A stretch of DNA of 64,000 nucleotides from Janthinobacterium sp. (GCF_009923995.1 NZ_RFSK01000015.1:1-64000), one strand, 5' to 3'; counted from the stretch's first letter, positions 17,714-29,620 are shown. Program-made: numbers and translations. The notes: generated from the letters alone by a model not told the origin.

Positions 17714-17911
17714 TCAAGGGTTGTACTGCGTCTCTTCCGCATACGCCATGCCGCAGGTCTTGCCGCAAAAGCGGCGCACGGCATCGAGCGGCTTGTCACA
17801 GTACCAACACGCACCTTTGGGCGGCAGGGAGGCGATCAATTCCGGCATGGCGGGCAATGGCCGCGCCAGCACCTCCTCGCATTCCACGACGTCCGGCTGT
17901 TTGCTGTCCAT
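17714..17911 (-). CDS. Small protein with a Cys4 zinc-ribbon-like motif
   Basis: This 65-residue protein of unknown function has a C-terminal half with the pattern CxxC-x11-CxxxC (ACWYCDKPLDAV then RFCGKTCGMAY), suggesting a zinc-binding knuckle like those of small DUF2116-type proteins. The N-terminal half is acidic. It is convergent with the HPt gene and is preceded on its own strand by only about 90 bp to the next gene. Confidence 0.65.
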   Translation of the reverse strand: MDSKQPDVVECEEVLARPLPAMPELIASLPPKGACWYCDKPLDAVRRFCGKTCGMAYAEETQYNP

Positions 17912-18003
17912 GGCGCTTCCTTTCCTAGCGGCACTTCGAGGCCGCTCAGCAAGATTACGTCAGCGCAGTTTGGACTCCATGACATTTCTCAACGGCGTCA
18001 ATG

Positions 18004-18309
18004 CTAGCTTGACTTTTGGTAGCTGCGCACGGCGTCATTGGCTTGCTCATCGATGATTTTCCGCAGGCGCGGCTGCCCCGCATACCTGGCGGCCAGGCGC
18101 TTCCATTGCCGCTGCGCCAGGCCGCACGATTGCTCGACGGCTTGCGTGATCTCGCGCTGGCGCGCCTTGTCATTGTCATCCCATTCGCCGGCAAAATGCT
18201 CGCACATTTGCGCCTGCTCAATGAACTGCGCCACGTCGCGCGGCAGCTTTTCCTGCGCCGGGCACAGCAAGGGCAGGCAGCACAATATGCCGGCGATGCG
18301 GATTTTCAC
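18004..18309 (-). CDS. Small exported protein of unknown function
   Basis: This 101-residue protein has a likely signal peptide (MKIRIAGILCCLPLLCPAQ); the Cys residues near the cleavage site do not form a canonical lipobox. The mature part is helical and contains two Cys (in QMCEHFAGEW and EQSCGLAQRQW) that could form a disulfide. HFAGE[WE] followed by a C...A..W pattern is common in small periplasmic proteins of Oxalobacteraceae. It lies 9 bp downstream of mnmE on the same strand, so it is probably co-transcribed with it. Confidence 0.65.
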   Translation of the reverse strand: MKIRIAGILCCLPLLCPAQEKLPRDVAQFIEQAQMCEHFAGEWDDNDKARQREITQAVEQSCGLAQRQWKRLAARYAGQPRLRKIIDEQANDAVRSYQKSS

Positions 18310-18318
18310 GTTGCGCCC

Positions 18319-19698
18319 TTACTTGCCGATGCAGAAACGGCTGAAGATCACGCCCAGCAGATCGTCGGGCGAGAACTCGCCCGTGATGCTCGACAGCTGC
18401 ACCTGCGCCAGCCGCAGTTCTTCCGCGAACAGGTCCAGCGACTGGTCGTCCTGCGCCGCGTGCTCGGCCGCGATATTCAAGTGCTTGCCGGCCGACTTGA
18501 GCGCGATCAAATGGCGTTCGCGCGCCAGGTACAGCGACTCGCCCGTCTGCTGCCAGCCGGCGATGCGCAACAGTTCCGCGCGCAAGAGGTCGATGCCGAT
18601 GTGCTCGTGCGCCGACAGGTACACGTGGGTGGCGTCCGGCAAGGCATCGACGCCGGGCTTGTGGCCGGACAGATCGATCTTGTTCCACACGCGCACCACG
18701 GGCACGCCTTCGGGGAAGGCGGCGACGATGGTTTCATCGGCCAGAGTCGGGCCATGGTCGGCATCGAGCAGGTGCAAAATCACGTCCGCCTTGCCGATTT
18801 CGCCCCAGGTGCGCTCGATGCCGATGCGCTCGACGGCGTCGATGGTGTCGCCCGCGCTGCGGATGCCGGCCGTGTCGATGATGTTGAGCGGAATGCCCTC
18901 GATCTGGATGGTTTCGCTGACCTTGTCGCGCGTCGTGCCGGCGATCGGCGTCACAATCGCCACGTCGGCGCCCGCCAGCGCGTTCAGCAGCGACGACTTG
19001 CCCACGTTGGGCTGGCCCGCCAGCACGACATTCAAGCCTTCGCGCAGCAGCGCGCCCTGCGCCGCCTGGGCAAACACTTTATTCAAGGCTTCGATGACGG
19101 CCTTCAATTGACCGCGCGCATTCGATTTTTCCAGGAAGTCGATTTCTTCTTCCGGGAAGTCCAGGGTCGCCTCGACCAGCATGCGCAAGCCCGTCACCTG
19201 CTCCACCAGCGCGTGAATCGTGTTCGAGAACGCGCCGGACAGCGATTGCGAGGCGGACTTGGCCGCCGCTTCCGTGGACGCATCGATCAGGTCGGCCACG
19301 GCTTCGGCTTGCGCCAGGTCAAGCTTGTCATTGAGGAAGGCGCGGCGCGTGAATTCGCCCGGCTCGGCCAGGCGCAGGCCGCTGTCCTTGCCCGCTTCGA
19401 GCACGCGCGCCAGCAGCAGCTGCAGCACGACGGGGCCGCCATGGCCCTGCAATTCCAGCACGTCTTCGCCCGTGTAGGAATGGGGACCCTTGAAGTGGAT
19501 GGCGATGCCCTGGTCGATGATGGCGCCGTCCGCTTCCGTAAACGGCAGATAGGTGGCGTGGCGCGGTTTCAGCGCCTGCGCGCCGAACAGGGCCGTCATC
19601 AGGGGAGCGAGGTTTTTGCCGGAGGCGCGGACCACGCCGATGCCGCCGCGTCCGGGAGCGGTGGCGATGGCGGCGATAGGGGAAGAGTCAAGTTTCAT
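18319..19698 (-). CDS. mnmE: tRNA uridine-5-carboxymethylaminomethyl(34) synthesis GTPase MnmE
   Basis: This 459-residue GTPase works with MnmG to install the cmnm5 group on U34 of several tRNAs. The N-terminal folate-binding domain ([17 protein letters not shown]) is followed by a helical domain in which the G domain is inserted: G1 [15 protein letters not shown]3 DTAGIR, G4 NKID. The protein ends in the invariant CIGK that carries the catalytic Cys. The length is that of the family. It sits downstream of yidC in the usual rpmH-rnpA-yidD-yidC-mnmE order, but a terminator separates it from yidC. Confidence 0.97.
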   Translation of the reverse strand: MKLDSSPIAAIATAPGRGGIGVVRASGKNLAPLMTALFGAQALKPRHATYLPFTEADGAIIDQGIAIHFKGPHSYTGEDVLELQGHGGPVVLQLLLARVLEAGKDSGLRLAEPGEFTRRAFLNDKLDLAQAEAVADLIDASTEAAAKSASQSLSGAFSNTIHALVEQVTGLRMLVEATLDFPEEEIDFLEKSNARGQLKAVIEALNKVFAQAAQGALLREGLNVVLAGQPNVGKSSLLNALAGADVAIVTPIAGTTRDKVSETIQIEGIPLNIIDTAGIRSAGDTIDAVERIGIERTWGEIGKADVILHLLDADHGPTLADETIVAAFPEGVPVVRVWNKIDLSGHKPGVDALPDATHVYLSAHEHIGIDLLRAELLRIAGWQQTGESLYLARERHLIALKSAGKHLNIAAEHAAQDDQSLDLFAEELRLAQVQLSSITGEFSPDDLLGVIFSRFCIGK

Positions 19699-19840
19699 GG
19701 GGATATTGTAGATTATTCGGGAAAGGCTGCGGGAGCCGCGCTATTGTCAGCGACAAACCGGGCGCACATGAAGGGGGCGGCTCAGTGGGAAGCCGGCAAA
19801 ACCCACTTTTTTTGACAGCGGCGCCACTGGGTACGATGTC

Positions 19841-19868
19841 AAAAAAAAGCCCGCGCGAGGCGGGCTTT
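19841..19868 (-). terminator. Rho-independent terminator after yidC
   Basis: On the minus strand a 9-bp stem AAAGCCCGC / GCGGGCTTT with a 5-base loop is followed by eight T. It lies 18 bp after the yidC stop, so mnmE must have its own promoter downstream. Confidence 0.9.
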
Positions 19869-19885
19869 CTGGTCGCTGGCCGGAC

Positions 19886-21610
19886 TTACTTGGCCGCTGG
19901 CGCGTATTTCTTGGTGATCACCCATTGCTGGCCGATCGACAGGACGTTGTTGACGACCCAGTAAAGTACCAGGCCCGACGGGAAGAAGAAGAACATCACC
20001 GAGAATGCCAGTGGCATGAACAGCATCATCTTCGCTTGCATCGGATCGGCCGGGGCCGGGTTCAGCTTGGTCGTGATGTACATCGAGATCGCGTACAGCA
20101 CGGGCAGGATGCACCATGGGTCATGCTGGGCCAGGTCGGTGATCCAGCCGATCCATGGCGCGCCGCGGATTTCCACGGACGCGTTCAGCACCCAGTACAG
20201 GGCGATAAACACGGGCATCTGGATCAGGATCGGCAGGCAGCCGCCCAGCGGATTGATCTTTTCCGTCTTGTACAGCTCCATCGTGGCCTGGTTCATCTTT
20301 TGCGGGTCGCCCTTGTAGCGCTCGCGGATGGCTTGCATCTTCGGCGTAACCAGTTTCATCTTGGCCATGCTGCGGTAGCCGGCGGCCGACAGGGGGAAGA
20401 ACGCCAGTTTGATCAGGATCGTGAAGGCGATGATGGTCCAGCCCCAGTTGCCCAGGACGCTATGGATGTGTTCCATGACCCAGAAGATCGGCTTGGCGAT
20501 GATGGTCAGCCAGCCATAATCCTTGACCAGTTCCAGGCCAGGCGAGACGGCTTCGAGCAGGTGGGCGATTTGCGGACCCGAGTACAGCTTGCTGTCCATG
20601 CTGGCCGAGGCGCCTGGCGCCAGGGTCGGCAAAGGCAGCACGTTGCCGATGGCGTACAGGTTGGTGCCGACCTTCTTCGTGAAGATGTCGCGCTTGGCGT
20701 TTTCAGGCGGTACGAAGGCGGACACGAAGAAGTGTTGCGAAATAGCAAACCAGCCGCCATTCGCCGTCTGCGGATGCAGCGCCTTCATGGCATTGTCGTT
20801 GCCCTTCTTCTCGTCTTCCACGGCCGCTTTTTCGATTTTCTCGAACGTCAGCTTCTGGTACTTGTCTTGCGGCGTGTACAGGGTCGGGCCCGTGAAGCTG
20901 CTGTTGAAGAAGGAATCGCCGACGGGCTTGTTGCCGTCATGCGTCAGTTGCAGGTACAGCTGCGGCGTGACGGGGGCCGCGCCCACGTTGGCCACGTCGT
21001 GGCGCACGTCGATGACGTAGTCGCCGCGCTTGAAGGTAAACGTCTTGGTCAGCTTGACGCCGCCTTCGACCGCTTCCATCACCAGTTGCACTTGCTTGCC
21101 GTCACCCAGGGTGCGCACGCCAGGCTGCACGGTGAAACCGCTCGCGTGGGTAGGGAAAGGACCGCCCACCAGGCCCGATTGCGCCAGATAGGTGTGGTTC
21201 GCGCCTTCGTCGAACAGCACTTCGTTTTGCTTGCCTTCGTCAGGCTGGCACCATTTGAACAGGCCGAAGCAGCCGCCAAACCAGCCCGGATTGCCCGCGC
21301 CCTTGAATTTCAGCAATTCCAGACGCTTGACCTGGCCGCCCAGGGTGTCGATGTCGACCTTGATGACGTCGGTCGTGATGGTAATCACTTCGCGCTTGAA
21401 CGCGGCGGGATCGGCCACTTCGCCAGGCACGGCGGTCGCGCCGGCGGCAGGCAAGGCCGTCTTGGCCGGGGTGACAGGCGCCTTGGCGGTTTGTTCCGTG
21501 TTCGCGGAGAACATCGACGGCTTGCCGTTCGAGATCATCCATTCGTTCCAGAGAATTACCAGCGAGACGGAAAACACGATCCACAGGATGGTACGTTTAT
21601 TGATATCCAT
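19886..21610 (-). CDS. yidC: Membrane protein insertase YidC
   Basis: This 574-residue inner-membrane insertase has an N-terminal membrane helix (RTILWIVFSVSLVILW), a large periplasmic beta domain (about 60-340) and the conserved five-helix insertase core (about 355-560), including the sequence QMPVFIALYWVL and the KLNP turn. It is gram-negative YidC in size and layout. I start it at ATG 21610 (MDINKR), the conserved YidC N-terminus; the frame is open further upstream. It is preceded at 11 bp by yidD and followed by a terminator. Confidence 0.97.
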   Translation of the reverse strand: MDINKRTILWIVFSVSLVILWNEWMISNGKPSMFSANTEQTAKAPVTPAKTALPAAGATAVPGEVADPAAFKREVITITTDVIKVDIDTLGGQVKRLELLKFKGAGNPGWFGGCFGLFKWCQPDEGKQNEVLFDEGANHTYLAQSGLVGGPFPTHASGFTVQPGVRTLGDGKQVQLVMEAVEGGVKLTKTFTFKRGDYVIDVRHDVANVGAAPVTPQLYLQLTHDGNKPVGDSFFNSSFTGPTLYTPQDKYQKLTFEKIEKAAVEDEKKGNDNAMKALHPQTANGGWFAISQHFFVSAFVPPENAKRDIFTKKVGTNLYAIGNVLPLPTLAPGASASMDSKLYSGPQIAHLLEAVSPGLELVKDYGWLTIIAKPIFWVMEHIHSVLGNWGWTIIAFTILIKLAFFPLSAAGYRSMAKMKLVTPKMQAIRERYKGDPQKMNQATMELYKTEKINPLGGCLPILIQMPVFIALYWVLNASVEIRGAPWIGWITDLAQHDPWCILPVLYAISMYITTKLNPAPADPMQAKMMLFMPLAFSVMFFFFPSGLVLYWVVNNVLSIGQQWVITKKYAPAAK

Positions 21611-21621
21611 TAGGGTATTTG

Positions 21622-21882
21622 TCAGGAGTGGTTGCAACCGCAAGCGGTCGTTGAAGATTGTTTGCAATCGGCCGGCGGCACCGGGTCGACGCCCCCTTCA
21701 TTCCAGGGGTGGCAGCGGCACACGCGCCTGGCAGCCAGCAGGCTGCCCTTGGCGGCGCCGTGCACGCGCAGCGCTTCCATCGCGTAATGCGAACAGCTCG
21801 GATAGAAACGGCAATTCTGTCCCAGCATGGGGCTGATCAGCAACTGATAAGCACGCAACAGGAACAGCAGCAGGGTTTTCAT
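21622..21882 (-). CDS. yidD: Membrane protein insertion efficiency factor YidD
   Basis: This 86-residue protein carries the family signature CRFYPSCSHYAMEAL and RCHPWNEGGVDPVP, and an N-terminal amphipathic helix (TLLLFLLRAYQLLISP). It assists YidC. The ATG at 21882 overlaps the rnpA stop as ATGA. The C-terminus adds a Cys/His tail (CGCNHS). Confidence 0.95.
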   Translation of the reverse strand: MKTLLLFLLRAYQLLISPMLGQNCRFYPSCSHYAMEALRVHGAAKGSLLAARRVCRCHPWNEGGVDPVPPADCKQSSTTACGCNHS

Positions 21883-22337
21883 GGCGCGGAGGGTGGTGGC
21901 GCAGCAACAGAACGGGCCTGGGCGGCGATTTGTCCCGCGAACAGGCGGCTCAATTCTTCCCGCAGCTCGGCTTTGAGCCGGGTCGTGGTGGCCGGGCCAT
22001 CCTTGCTGTTGACGGCGCGCGACAGGCGCACCACGCAATCGACCGGCGGCAGCGCGCTGTTGCGAAACAGCTCGCGCGTGACGCGCTTGATCGTGTTGCG
22101 GGTCGCCGCGCGCGGCGCGAAACGCTTGGCCACAACGACGCCCAGCCGCGCATGCGGCAATTGATTGTGTCGGGTGTACAGCACAAAATGCGCTGTTTTT
22201 TGCGAAGGGCGCAAACGAAAAACGGATGAAAATTCATCCGTTTTAACGATACGCCGAAAGCGCGCGAAGTCGTGTGAACCTTCGCGTTGATTGCCGACTG
22301 GAGTACAGCTAGCCACGCGATCAGCTGTCAACGACAA
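21879..22337 (-). CDS. rnpA: Ribonuclease P protein component
   Basis: Basic 152-residue protein subunit of RNase P, which matures tRNA 5' ends. The family core is visible: FRRIVKTDEFSSVFR near the start, LGVVVAKRFAPRAATRN (the RNR-type motif, here RNTIKRVTRELFR) in the middle. There is no suitable ATG; the frame begins with TTG at 22337, just two bases after the rpmH stop, suggesting translational coupling, with GTG at 22316 as an alternative. The first ~25 residues before HDFARF are less conserved. Confidence 0.9.
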   Translation of the reverse strand: MSLTADRVASCTPVGNQREGSHDFARFRRIVKTDEFSSVFRLRPSQKTAHFVLYTRHNQLPHARLGVVVAKRFAPRAATRNTIKRVTRELFRNSALPPVDCVVRLSRAVNSKDGPATTTRLKAELREELSRLFAGQIAAQARSVAAPPPSAP

Positions 22338-22339
22338 GC

Positions 22340-22474
22340 CTAGACGGCCAGACGTTTGCGGCCCTTTGCGCGACGTGCGTTGAGCACATCACGGCCACCA
22401 CGGGTAGCCATACGAGCGCGGAAGCCGTGCGTACGCTTGCGGCGAACGACGGAAGGTTGGTAAGTACGTTTCAT
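22340..22474 (-). CDS. rpmH: 50S ribosomal protein L34
   Basis: The 44-residue sequence beginning [18 protein letters not shown] and ending GRKRLAV is the universal L34 sequence. ATG 22474 is the conserved start, with AGCGAGACC before it. It is the first gene of the minus-strand operon that leads away from oriC. Confidence 0.98.
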   Translation of the reverse strand: MKRTYQPSVVRRKRTHGFRARMATRGGRDVLNARRAKGRKRLAV

Positions 22475-22793
22475 GTTGGTCTCGCTAAAAACAAAAAAAA
22501 TGCAAAATCGGGTCTGACGTCCCGTCAGTTTTTGGTGCCAATGACAATCGCGCACTTATGCCAAGGCACAAGCTGGCCAATCTCATCGCCCGCTTAATCC
22601 ACGCTTAGTCCATATTGTCGTTCCAAATGAATAAACACGGAATACGGGCGGGGAACCCTGAATTATTCAGCATATGCCCCCCTCTTGTCAAGGATTGCCG
22701 TGATCGCCTGGAAATTTGCGCGCCGCCCGCCACCTGCGCCAGAGGCCGCACCAGCGCTGCCTGCAACGGGATAACCGGGGGATAAGTCGCCTC

Positions 22794-22802
22794 TTATGCA
22801 CA
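22794..22802 (+). promoter_or_regulatory. DnaA box (TTATGCACA)
   Basis: Matches the relaxed DnaA-box consensus TTWTNCACA. It lies 182 bp before the dnaA start. Confidence 0.65.
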
Positions 22803-22841
22803 TGGCGCCCCACCCCGCCACACAAAAATAAGCGCTGCGCC

Positions 22842-22850
22842 TGTGGATAA
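22842..22850 (-). promoter_or_regulatory. DnaA box (TTATCCACA)
   Basis: Exact consensus DnaA box read on the minus strand, 126 bp before the dnaA start; it may also serve autoregulation of dnaA. Confidence 0.8.
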
Positions 22851-22975
22851 CTTTCGCAGTCGGGAGTAGAATAGCGCGTTACGTGTGGCGAGCCCTCGCG
22901 CGACGCCGGCCTTGCAACACGGTGACCGCAGGGCAGAATCGATACGCCCTCCCACACCTTTTCACATAGACATAC

Positions 22976-24370
22976 ATGGATAATTTCTGGCAGGCCTGTT
23001 CCGCGCAGTTGGAACTGGAGCTGACACCGCAACAATTCAGTGCGTGGATCAAACCGCTTATCCCTCTCGACTACGAAGAGGGCAAGCTGCGCATTGCTGC
23101 GCCCAATCGCTTCAAGCTCGATTGGGTCAAGACCCAGTTCGCCAGCCGCATCACGGCCCTGGCCATTCAGTACTTCGAAGCGCCGACGGAAGTGCAGTTC
23201 GTACTCGACCCGCGCCTGGCCCTGCCGAAAAAGCCCGTTGCCGCCAGCACCCCGGCCAGCGATCCGAATGGCGGCGCGCCCAGCGCGCGCGCCGCGGAGC
23301 CGCAGCCCAGCGTGCCGGAACTGAGCATCGGCGCCGCGCCGCGCCGCGAGCAGAGCCGCATCAACACCGACCTGACCTTCGACAGCTTCGTGACGGGCAA
23401 GGCCAACCAGCTGGCGCGCGCCGCCGCCATCCAGGTGGCGAACAACCCGGGCGTGTCGTATAACCCGCTGTTCTTCTACGGCGGCGTCGGCCTCGGTAAA
23501 ACCCACTTGATCCACGCCATCGGCAACCAGGTGATGGCCGACAACCCGGGCGCGAAAATCCGCTACATCCACGCAGAACAGTACGTTCGCGACGTAGTGA
23601 CCGCTTACCAGCGCAAGGGTTTCGACGACTTCAAGCACTACTATCACTCGCTCGACATGCTGCTGATCGATGATATCCAGTTCTTTGGCGGCAAGAGCCG
23701 CACGCAGGAAGAGTTCTTCTACGCGTTCGAGGCACTTATTGCCGCAAAGAAACAGATCATCATCACTTCGGATACGTATCCGAAGGAAATCACGGGCATG
23801 GACGACCGTTTGATCTCGCGCTTCGACTCGGGCCTGACGGTGGCCATCGAACCGCCGGAGCTGGAAATGCGCGTGGCCATTCTGCTGAAAAAAGCCAAGC
23901 AGGAAGGCGTGACCTTCTCCGACGACGTGGCCTTCTTTGTCGCCAAGCACCTGCGCTCGAACGTGCGCGAACTCGAAGGCGCGCTGCGTAAGATCCTCGC
24001 GTACTCGCGTTTCCATGGCAAAGATATAACGATTGATATCGTCAAGGAAGCCCTGAAGGACTTGCTGTCGGTGCAGAACCGCCAGATTTCCGTGGAAAAC
24101 ATCCAGAAAACGGTGGCCGACTTCTTCAATATCAAGGTGGCCGACATGTATTCGAAGCGCCGCCCCGCGAATATCGCCCGGCCGCGCCAGATCGCCATGT
24201 ACCTGGCCAAGGAATTGACACAGAAGAGCCTGCCGGAAATCGGCGAGCTGTTCGGCGGCCGCGACCACACCACGGTGCTGCATGCCGTGCGCAAGATCGC
24301 CCTGGACCGCACCAAGAACCCGGAATGCAACCATGAATTGCATGTGCTGGAACAAACATTGAAGGGCTGA
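22976..24370 (+). CDS. dnaA: Chromosomal replication initiator protein DnaA
   Basis: This 464-residue AAA+ initiator has four recognisable domains: N-terminal DnaB-interaction domain (1-85), a variable Ala/Pro-rich linker (about 86-125), the AAA+ core with Walker [11 protein letters not shown] (about 169-178) and Walker [11 protein letters not shown], and the C-terminal DNA-binding domain with the signature [15 protein letters not shown] (about 427). It is slightly shorter in the linker than E. coli DnaA. The ATG start matches the family N-terminus MDNFWQAC. It lies next to oriC and 141 bp before dnaN. Confidence 0.98.
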   Translation: MDNFWQACSAQLELELTPQQFSAWIKPLIPLDYEEGKLRIAAPNRFKLDWVKTQFASRITALAIQYFEAPTEVQFVLDPRLALPKKPVAASTPASDPNGGAPSARAAEPQPSVPELSIGAAPRREQSRINTDLTFDSFVTGKANQLARAAAIQVANNPGVSYNPLFFYGGVGLGKTHLIHAIGNQVMADNPGAKIRYIHAEQYVRDVVTAYQRKGFDDFKHYYHSLDMLLIDDIQFFGGKSRTQEEFFYAFEALIAAKKQIIITSDTYPKEITGMDDRLISRFDSGLTVAIEPPELEMRVAILLKKAKQEGVTFSDDVAFFVAKHLRSNVRELEGALRKILAYSRFHGKDITIDIVKEALKDLLSVQNRQISVENIQKTVADFFNIKVADMYSKRRPANIARPRQIAMYLAKELTQKSLPEIGELFGGRDHTTVLHAVRKIALDRTKNPECNHELHVLEQTLKG

Positions 24371-24511
24371 GCGCCGCTCGGGCAAGACTGGCTCAAAACG
24401 TGCTTTACCCTTATTATCTGGGAGAGCGCCGCAGCCGGTCTGCCGGGGCTCCCCTTGCAATGATTGTTAAATTACTACGTTAAACTTCATACCTATACAT
24501 TGAGGATAAAT

Positions 24512-25618
24512 ATGCAATTGGTCAAAACCACCCGAGATACCCTTCTCCGGCCACTGCAGATCGTGAGCGGTATTGTCGAGCGTCGGCACACTATGCCGAT
24601 TCTGGCCAATATCCTCATCCGCAAAGACGGTGAAAATGTCTCCTTCCTGTCCACCGACACCGAAGTGCAGATCACCACGCACGCGGAAATCGGCTCCGGC
24701 GCGGACGTCACGGGCACTACCGTGGCCGCGCGCAAGCTGCTGGACATTCTGCGCGCCCTGCCCGAATCGGGCGATGTCACGATGACCCTGCTGAACAAGC
24801 GCCTGACCGTGCAAACGGGCAAGTCGCGCTTCGCCCTGCAAACCCTGGCGGCGGAAGAGTTTCCAACCGTGCAACAAGCGGAAAGCTACAACGCCTCCGT
24901 CACCCTGCCGCAGAAAACCCTGAAGCACCTGTTCAACATGGTGCATTTCTCGATGGCACAGCAAGACATCCGCTACTACCTGAACGGCTTGCTGCTGGTT
25001 CTGGATGGCAATAATGTCATCGCCGTGGCCACCGACGGCCACCGCCTGGCGTTTTGCCAGGTGGCCACCGAGCAAACCTTTGCGCGCCAGGAAGTCATCA
25101 TTCCGCGCAAGACCATCATCGAACTGCAGCGCCTGCTGGAAGAGAACGACGAGCCGGTGCAGCTGGACATCGCCGCCAACCAGGTGAAACTGACCTTTGC
25201 CGACATCGAGCTGATCTCGAAACTGGTGGAAGGCAAGTTCCCCGACTACACGCGCGTGATTCCAAAAGGCTACAAGAACGACTTCACGATCGGCCGCGAT
25301 GAGCTGCTGCGTTCCCTGCAACGTGCCGCCATCATGACCAGCGACAAGTTCAAGGGCGTGCGCTGCATCATCACCCCGGGCAGCATGAAGATCAGCTCGA
25401 CCAATGCGGACCAGGAAGAAGCCGTCGAAGAGCTGGAAATCGACTACGGCGGCGACTCCGTCGACATCGGCTTCAACGTGACCTACCTGCTGGACGTGCT
25501 GAACAACCTGAAGTGTGAATACGTCAACATCGCCCTGGGCGACTCGAACTCGTCCGCACTGATCTCCATTCCTGACAACGCGGACTTCAAGTACGTTGTC
25601 ATGCCGATGCGGATTTAA
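24512..25618 (+). CDS. dnaN: DNA polymerase III beta subunit (sliding clamp)
   Basis: This 368-residue clamp subunit has three repeated domains and the usual end VVMPMRI. The N-terminus MQLVKTTRDTLLRPLQIVSGIVE (in two pieces, residues 1-12 and 13-23) is the family start, so ATG 24512 is chosen over the open frame extending to 24464. The domain II and III hallmark YYLNGLLL and ATDGHRLAFCQV are visible. It dimerises around DNA to tether the polymerase. The 141-bp gap after dnaA is AT-rich and could hold a separate promoter. Confidence 0.97.
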   Translation: MQLVKTTRDTLLRPLQIVSGIVERRHTMPILANILIRKDGENVSFLSTDTEVQITTHAEIGSGADVTGTTVAARKLLDILRALPESGDVTMTLLNKRLTVQTGKSRFALQTLAAEEFPTVQQAESYNASVTLPQKTLKHLFNMVHFSMAQQDIRYYLNGLLLVLDGNNVIAVATDGHRLAFCQVATEQTFARQEVIIPRKTIIELQRLLEENDEPVQLDIAANQVKLTFADIELISKLVEGKFPDYTRVIPKGYKNDFTIGRDELLRSLQRAAIMTSDKFKGVRCIITPGSMKISSTNADQEEAVEELEIDYGGDSVDIGFNVTYLLDVLNNLKCEYVNIALGDSNSSALISIPDNADFKYVVMPMRI

Positions 25619-25625
25619 GCCTTAG

Positions 25626-28199
<2,574 letters not shown>

Positions 28200-28230
28200 G
28201 CCACCGCGTCATGCCATCACGCATGCAAAG

Positions 28231-28257
28231 AAAACGCCACCTCCGGGTGGCGTTTTT
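28231..28257 (+). terminator. Rho-independent terminator after gyrB
   Basis: Stem AACGCCACC / GGGTGGCGTT (28233-28241 and 28245-28254 with one flexible base), short loop, then six T. It lies about 30 bp past the gyrB stop. Confidence 0.88.
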
Positions 28258-28363
28258 TGTTTCCAGCACCGTCCCCATGGGGAAAAACCCTGCGGCTGAC
28301 TTTTTTCTGCCGCCGCTGTATCCATTATGCGAGAATGCCCCTCCCCCCTGGATGGTGCGCATG

Positions 28364-29503
28364 ATGACAAAACTCGCCGCAATCATGACTGGCATGACAC
28401 TCATGCTGGCAGCCTGCAAGCCCGCAGCCACGGCACCCGCGCCTGACATTCCTGCGGCGATGGGCCAGGCCGCGACCACCCTGCTGCAGTCGAAACTGCT
28501 GCACGCGACATCGATTGCCGGCGTTTATCGCGGCCAGGAATTCATTCTGCATCAGGGCGAGCTGGAAACGGGCAAAGCCAATCCGCCGGACGATACGACG
28601 CTGTATGAAATCGGTTCGGTCAGCAAGACGTTTGCCGGCCTGCTGCTGGCGAACGCCGTGCTCGAGGGAAAGGCGGCGCTCGACGATCCCATACAACAGT
28701 ACCTGCCGGCCGCCTACCCGAACCTGCAGTCGCAGGGGCAGCCAATCCGTTTGCGCCATCTGATCACGCACACCAGCACCATGCCGGGCATGCTGCCATT
28801 GCAGGTGAACACCGTCTTGCAGGATTTCACTGCGCACGCCACGCCGGCCAAGCTCAATGCCGCCTACGCCGACTACGGACAGGCGCAATTCTGGCAGGAC
28901 TTGCACACGGTCAGCATCAAGGGTCCGCTGGGCAAGGACTACGCCTATTCAAGCGCCGGGACCGAACTCGTTGCGCACGCGCTCGAAACAATCTACGGCA
29001 TGCCCTACGAAGTCCTGCTCACGCAATTCGTCACGCGCGCAGCCGGCATGCACGATACCAGGCTGAGACTCACGCCCCAGGATACCGGCCGGCTGGCGCC
29101 CGGCTACCACAGCGACAATCCCGTCGCGACGACGCCGATGCCACAGCTGCCCTGGGGGGCCGCCGGCAACCTGAAGTCGACCATGCAGGATATGGCGAAG
29201 TACCTGCGCCTGCAATTGGGCACCCATCCCGCCGTCGTCGAATCGCACAAGCCGCTGGTCCGCTTCCAGGACGACTTCAGCATTGGCTACTTCTGGAACA
29301 TCGGCAACAATCGGCAGCTGGGCACGCATTATGTCCACCATGGCGGCGTGCCACGCGCGCAAAGCTACGCCTATGCCGTTCCTCAATATCAGCTTGGGGT
29401 CTTCATCATCACCAACCAGAGCGGCGACGCGACTGCCGGCGCCATGGAAAGCGCGCTGGCGCCCATCTTCGACACCGTGGCATCCCTGGAACGCGCGCAG
29501 TAG
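28364..29503 (+). CDS. Serine hydrolase (beta-lactamase/class C-like) lipoprotein
   Basis: This 379-residue protein has a lipoprotein signal (MTKLAAIMTGMTLMLAAC, lipobox LAAC) and a class-C beta-lactamase/DD-peptidase-like domain. The nucleophile motif SVSK (SxxK) lies near residue 86, the YSSAG motif (YxN-like, with Ser for Asn) near 201, and the third motif is HHGG (HxG, taking the place of KTG) near 326. It probably acts as an esterase or peptidase in the periplasm; no resistance role can be inferred. The start is chosen at 28364 because it gives a clean signal; ATGs at 28352 and 28361 are also in frame. Confidence 0.82.
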   Translation: MTKLAAIMTGMTLMLAACKPAATAPAPDIPAAMGQAATTLLQSKLLHATSIAGVYRGQEFILHQGELETGKANPPDDTTLYEIGSVSKTFAGLLLANAVLEGKAALDDPIQQYLPAAYPNLQSQGQPIRLRHLITHTSTMPGMLPLQVNTVLQDFTAHATPAKLNAAYADYGQAQFWQDLHTVSIKGPLGKDYAYSSAGTELVAHALETIYGMPYEVLLTQFVTRAAGMHDTRLRLTPQDTGRLAPGYHSDNPVATTPMPQLPWGAAGNLKSTMQDMAKYLRLQLGTHPAVVESHKPLVRFQDDFSIGYFWNIGNNRQLGTHYVHHGGVPRAQSYAYAVPQYQLGVFIITNQSGDATAGAMESALAPIFDTVASLERAQ

Positions 29504-29560
29504 GCCGGCCCTGGCTGTGGGGAGCGTCGTGCCGCTGCGTCGATGCCATCCCCTAACGCA

Positions 29561-29606
29561 TTGACATGCTTGCTAAAAGCAAGCAATAATCTGCCATAAG
29601 CAAGCA
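29561..29606 (+). promoter_or_regulatory. Promoter with embedded MarR-type operator
   Basis: TTGACA (29561-29566) and AATAAT (29585-29590) are separated by 18 bp. The spacer contains a perfect inverted repeat TGCTTGC-N5-GCAAGCA (29567-29573 and 29579-29585), and a further half-site GCAAGCA lies at 29600-29606. Binding there would block RNA polymerase. The next gene encodes a MarR-GNAT protein, so autoregulation is likely. Confidence 0.75.
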
Positions 29607-29620
29607 AATGGAGGCCCCCC

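Larger units (their letters stand above)
22475..22975. other. Chromosomal replication origin region (oriC) between rpmH and dnaA
   Basis: This 501-bp intergenic region lies between rpmH and dnaA, the standard location of betaproteobacterial oriC. Two DnaA boxes are clear: TTATGCACA (22794-22802, plus strand) and TGTGGATAA (22842-22850, minus orientation). Weaker versions are the two GGATAA sequences near 22769-22786. AT-rich stretches around 22621-22675 could serve as the unwinding element. It also holds the divergent promoters of rpmH and dnaA. A perfect CTGACG-TCC-CGTCAG hairpin followed by T5 (22514-22533) lies in the rpmH leader. Confidence 0.8.

Noticed and set aside
18016-19815. A 599-residue plus-strand frame opposite mnmE
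   Set aside because: Antisense shadow; no recognisable domain and it overlaps mnmE completely.
22514-22533. CTGACG-TCC-CGTCAG hairpin followed by T5 as a plus-strand terminator
   Set aside because: No plus-strand gene precedes it; it is more likely a structure in the rpmH leader or chance, so it is only mentioned under oriC.
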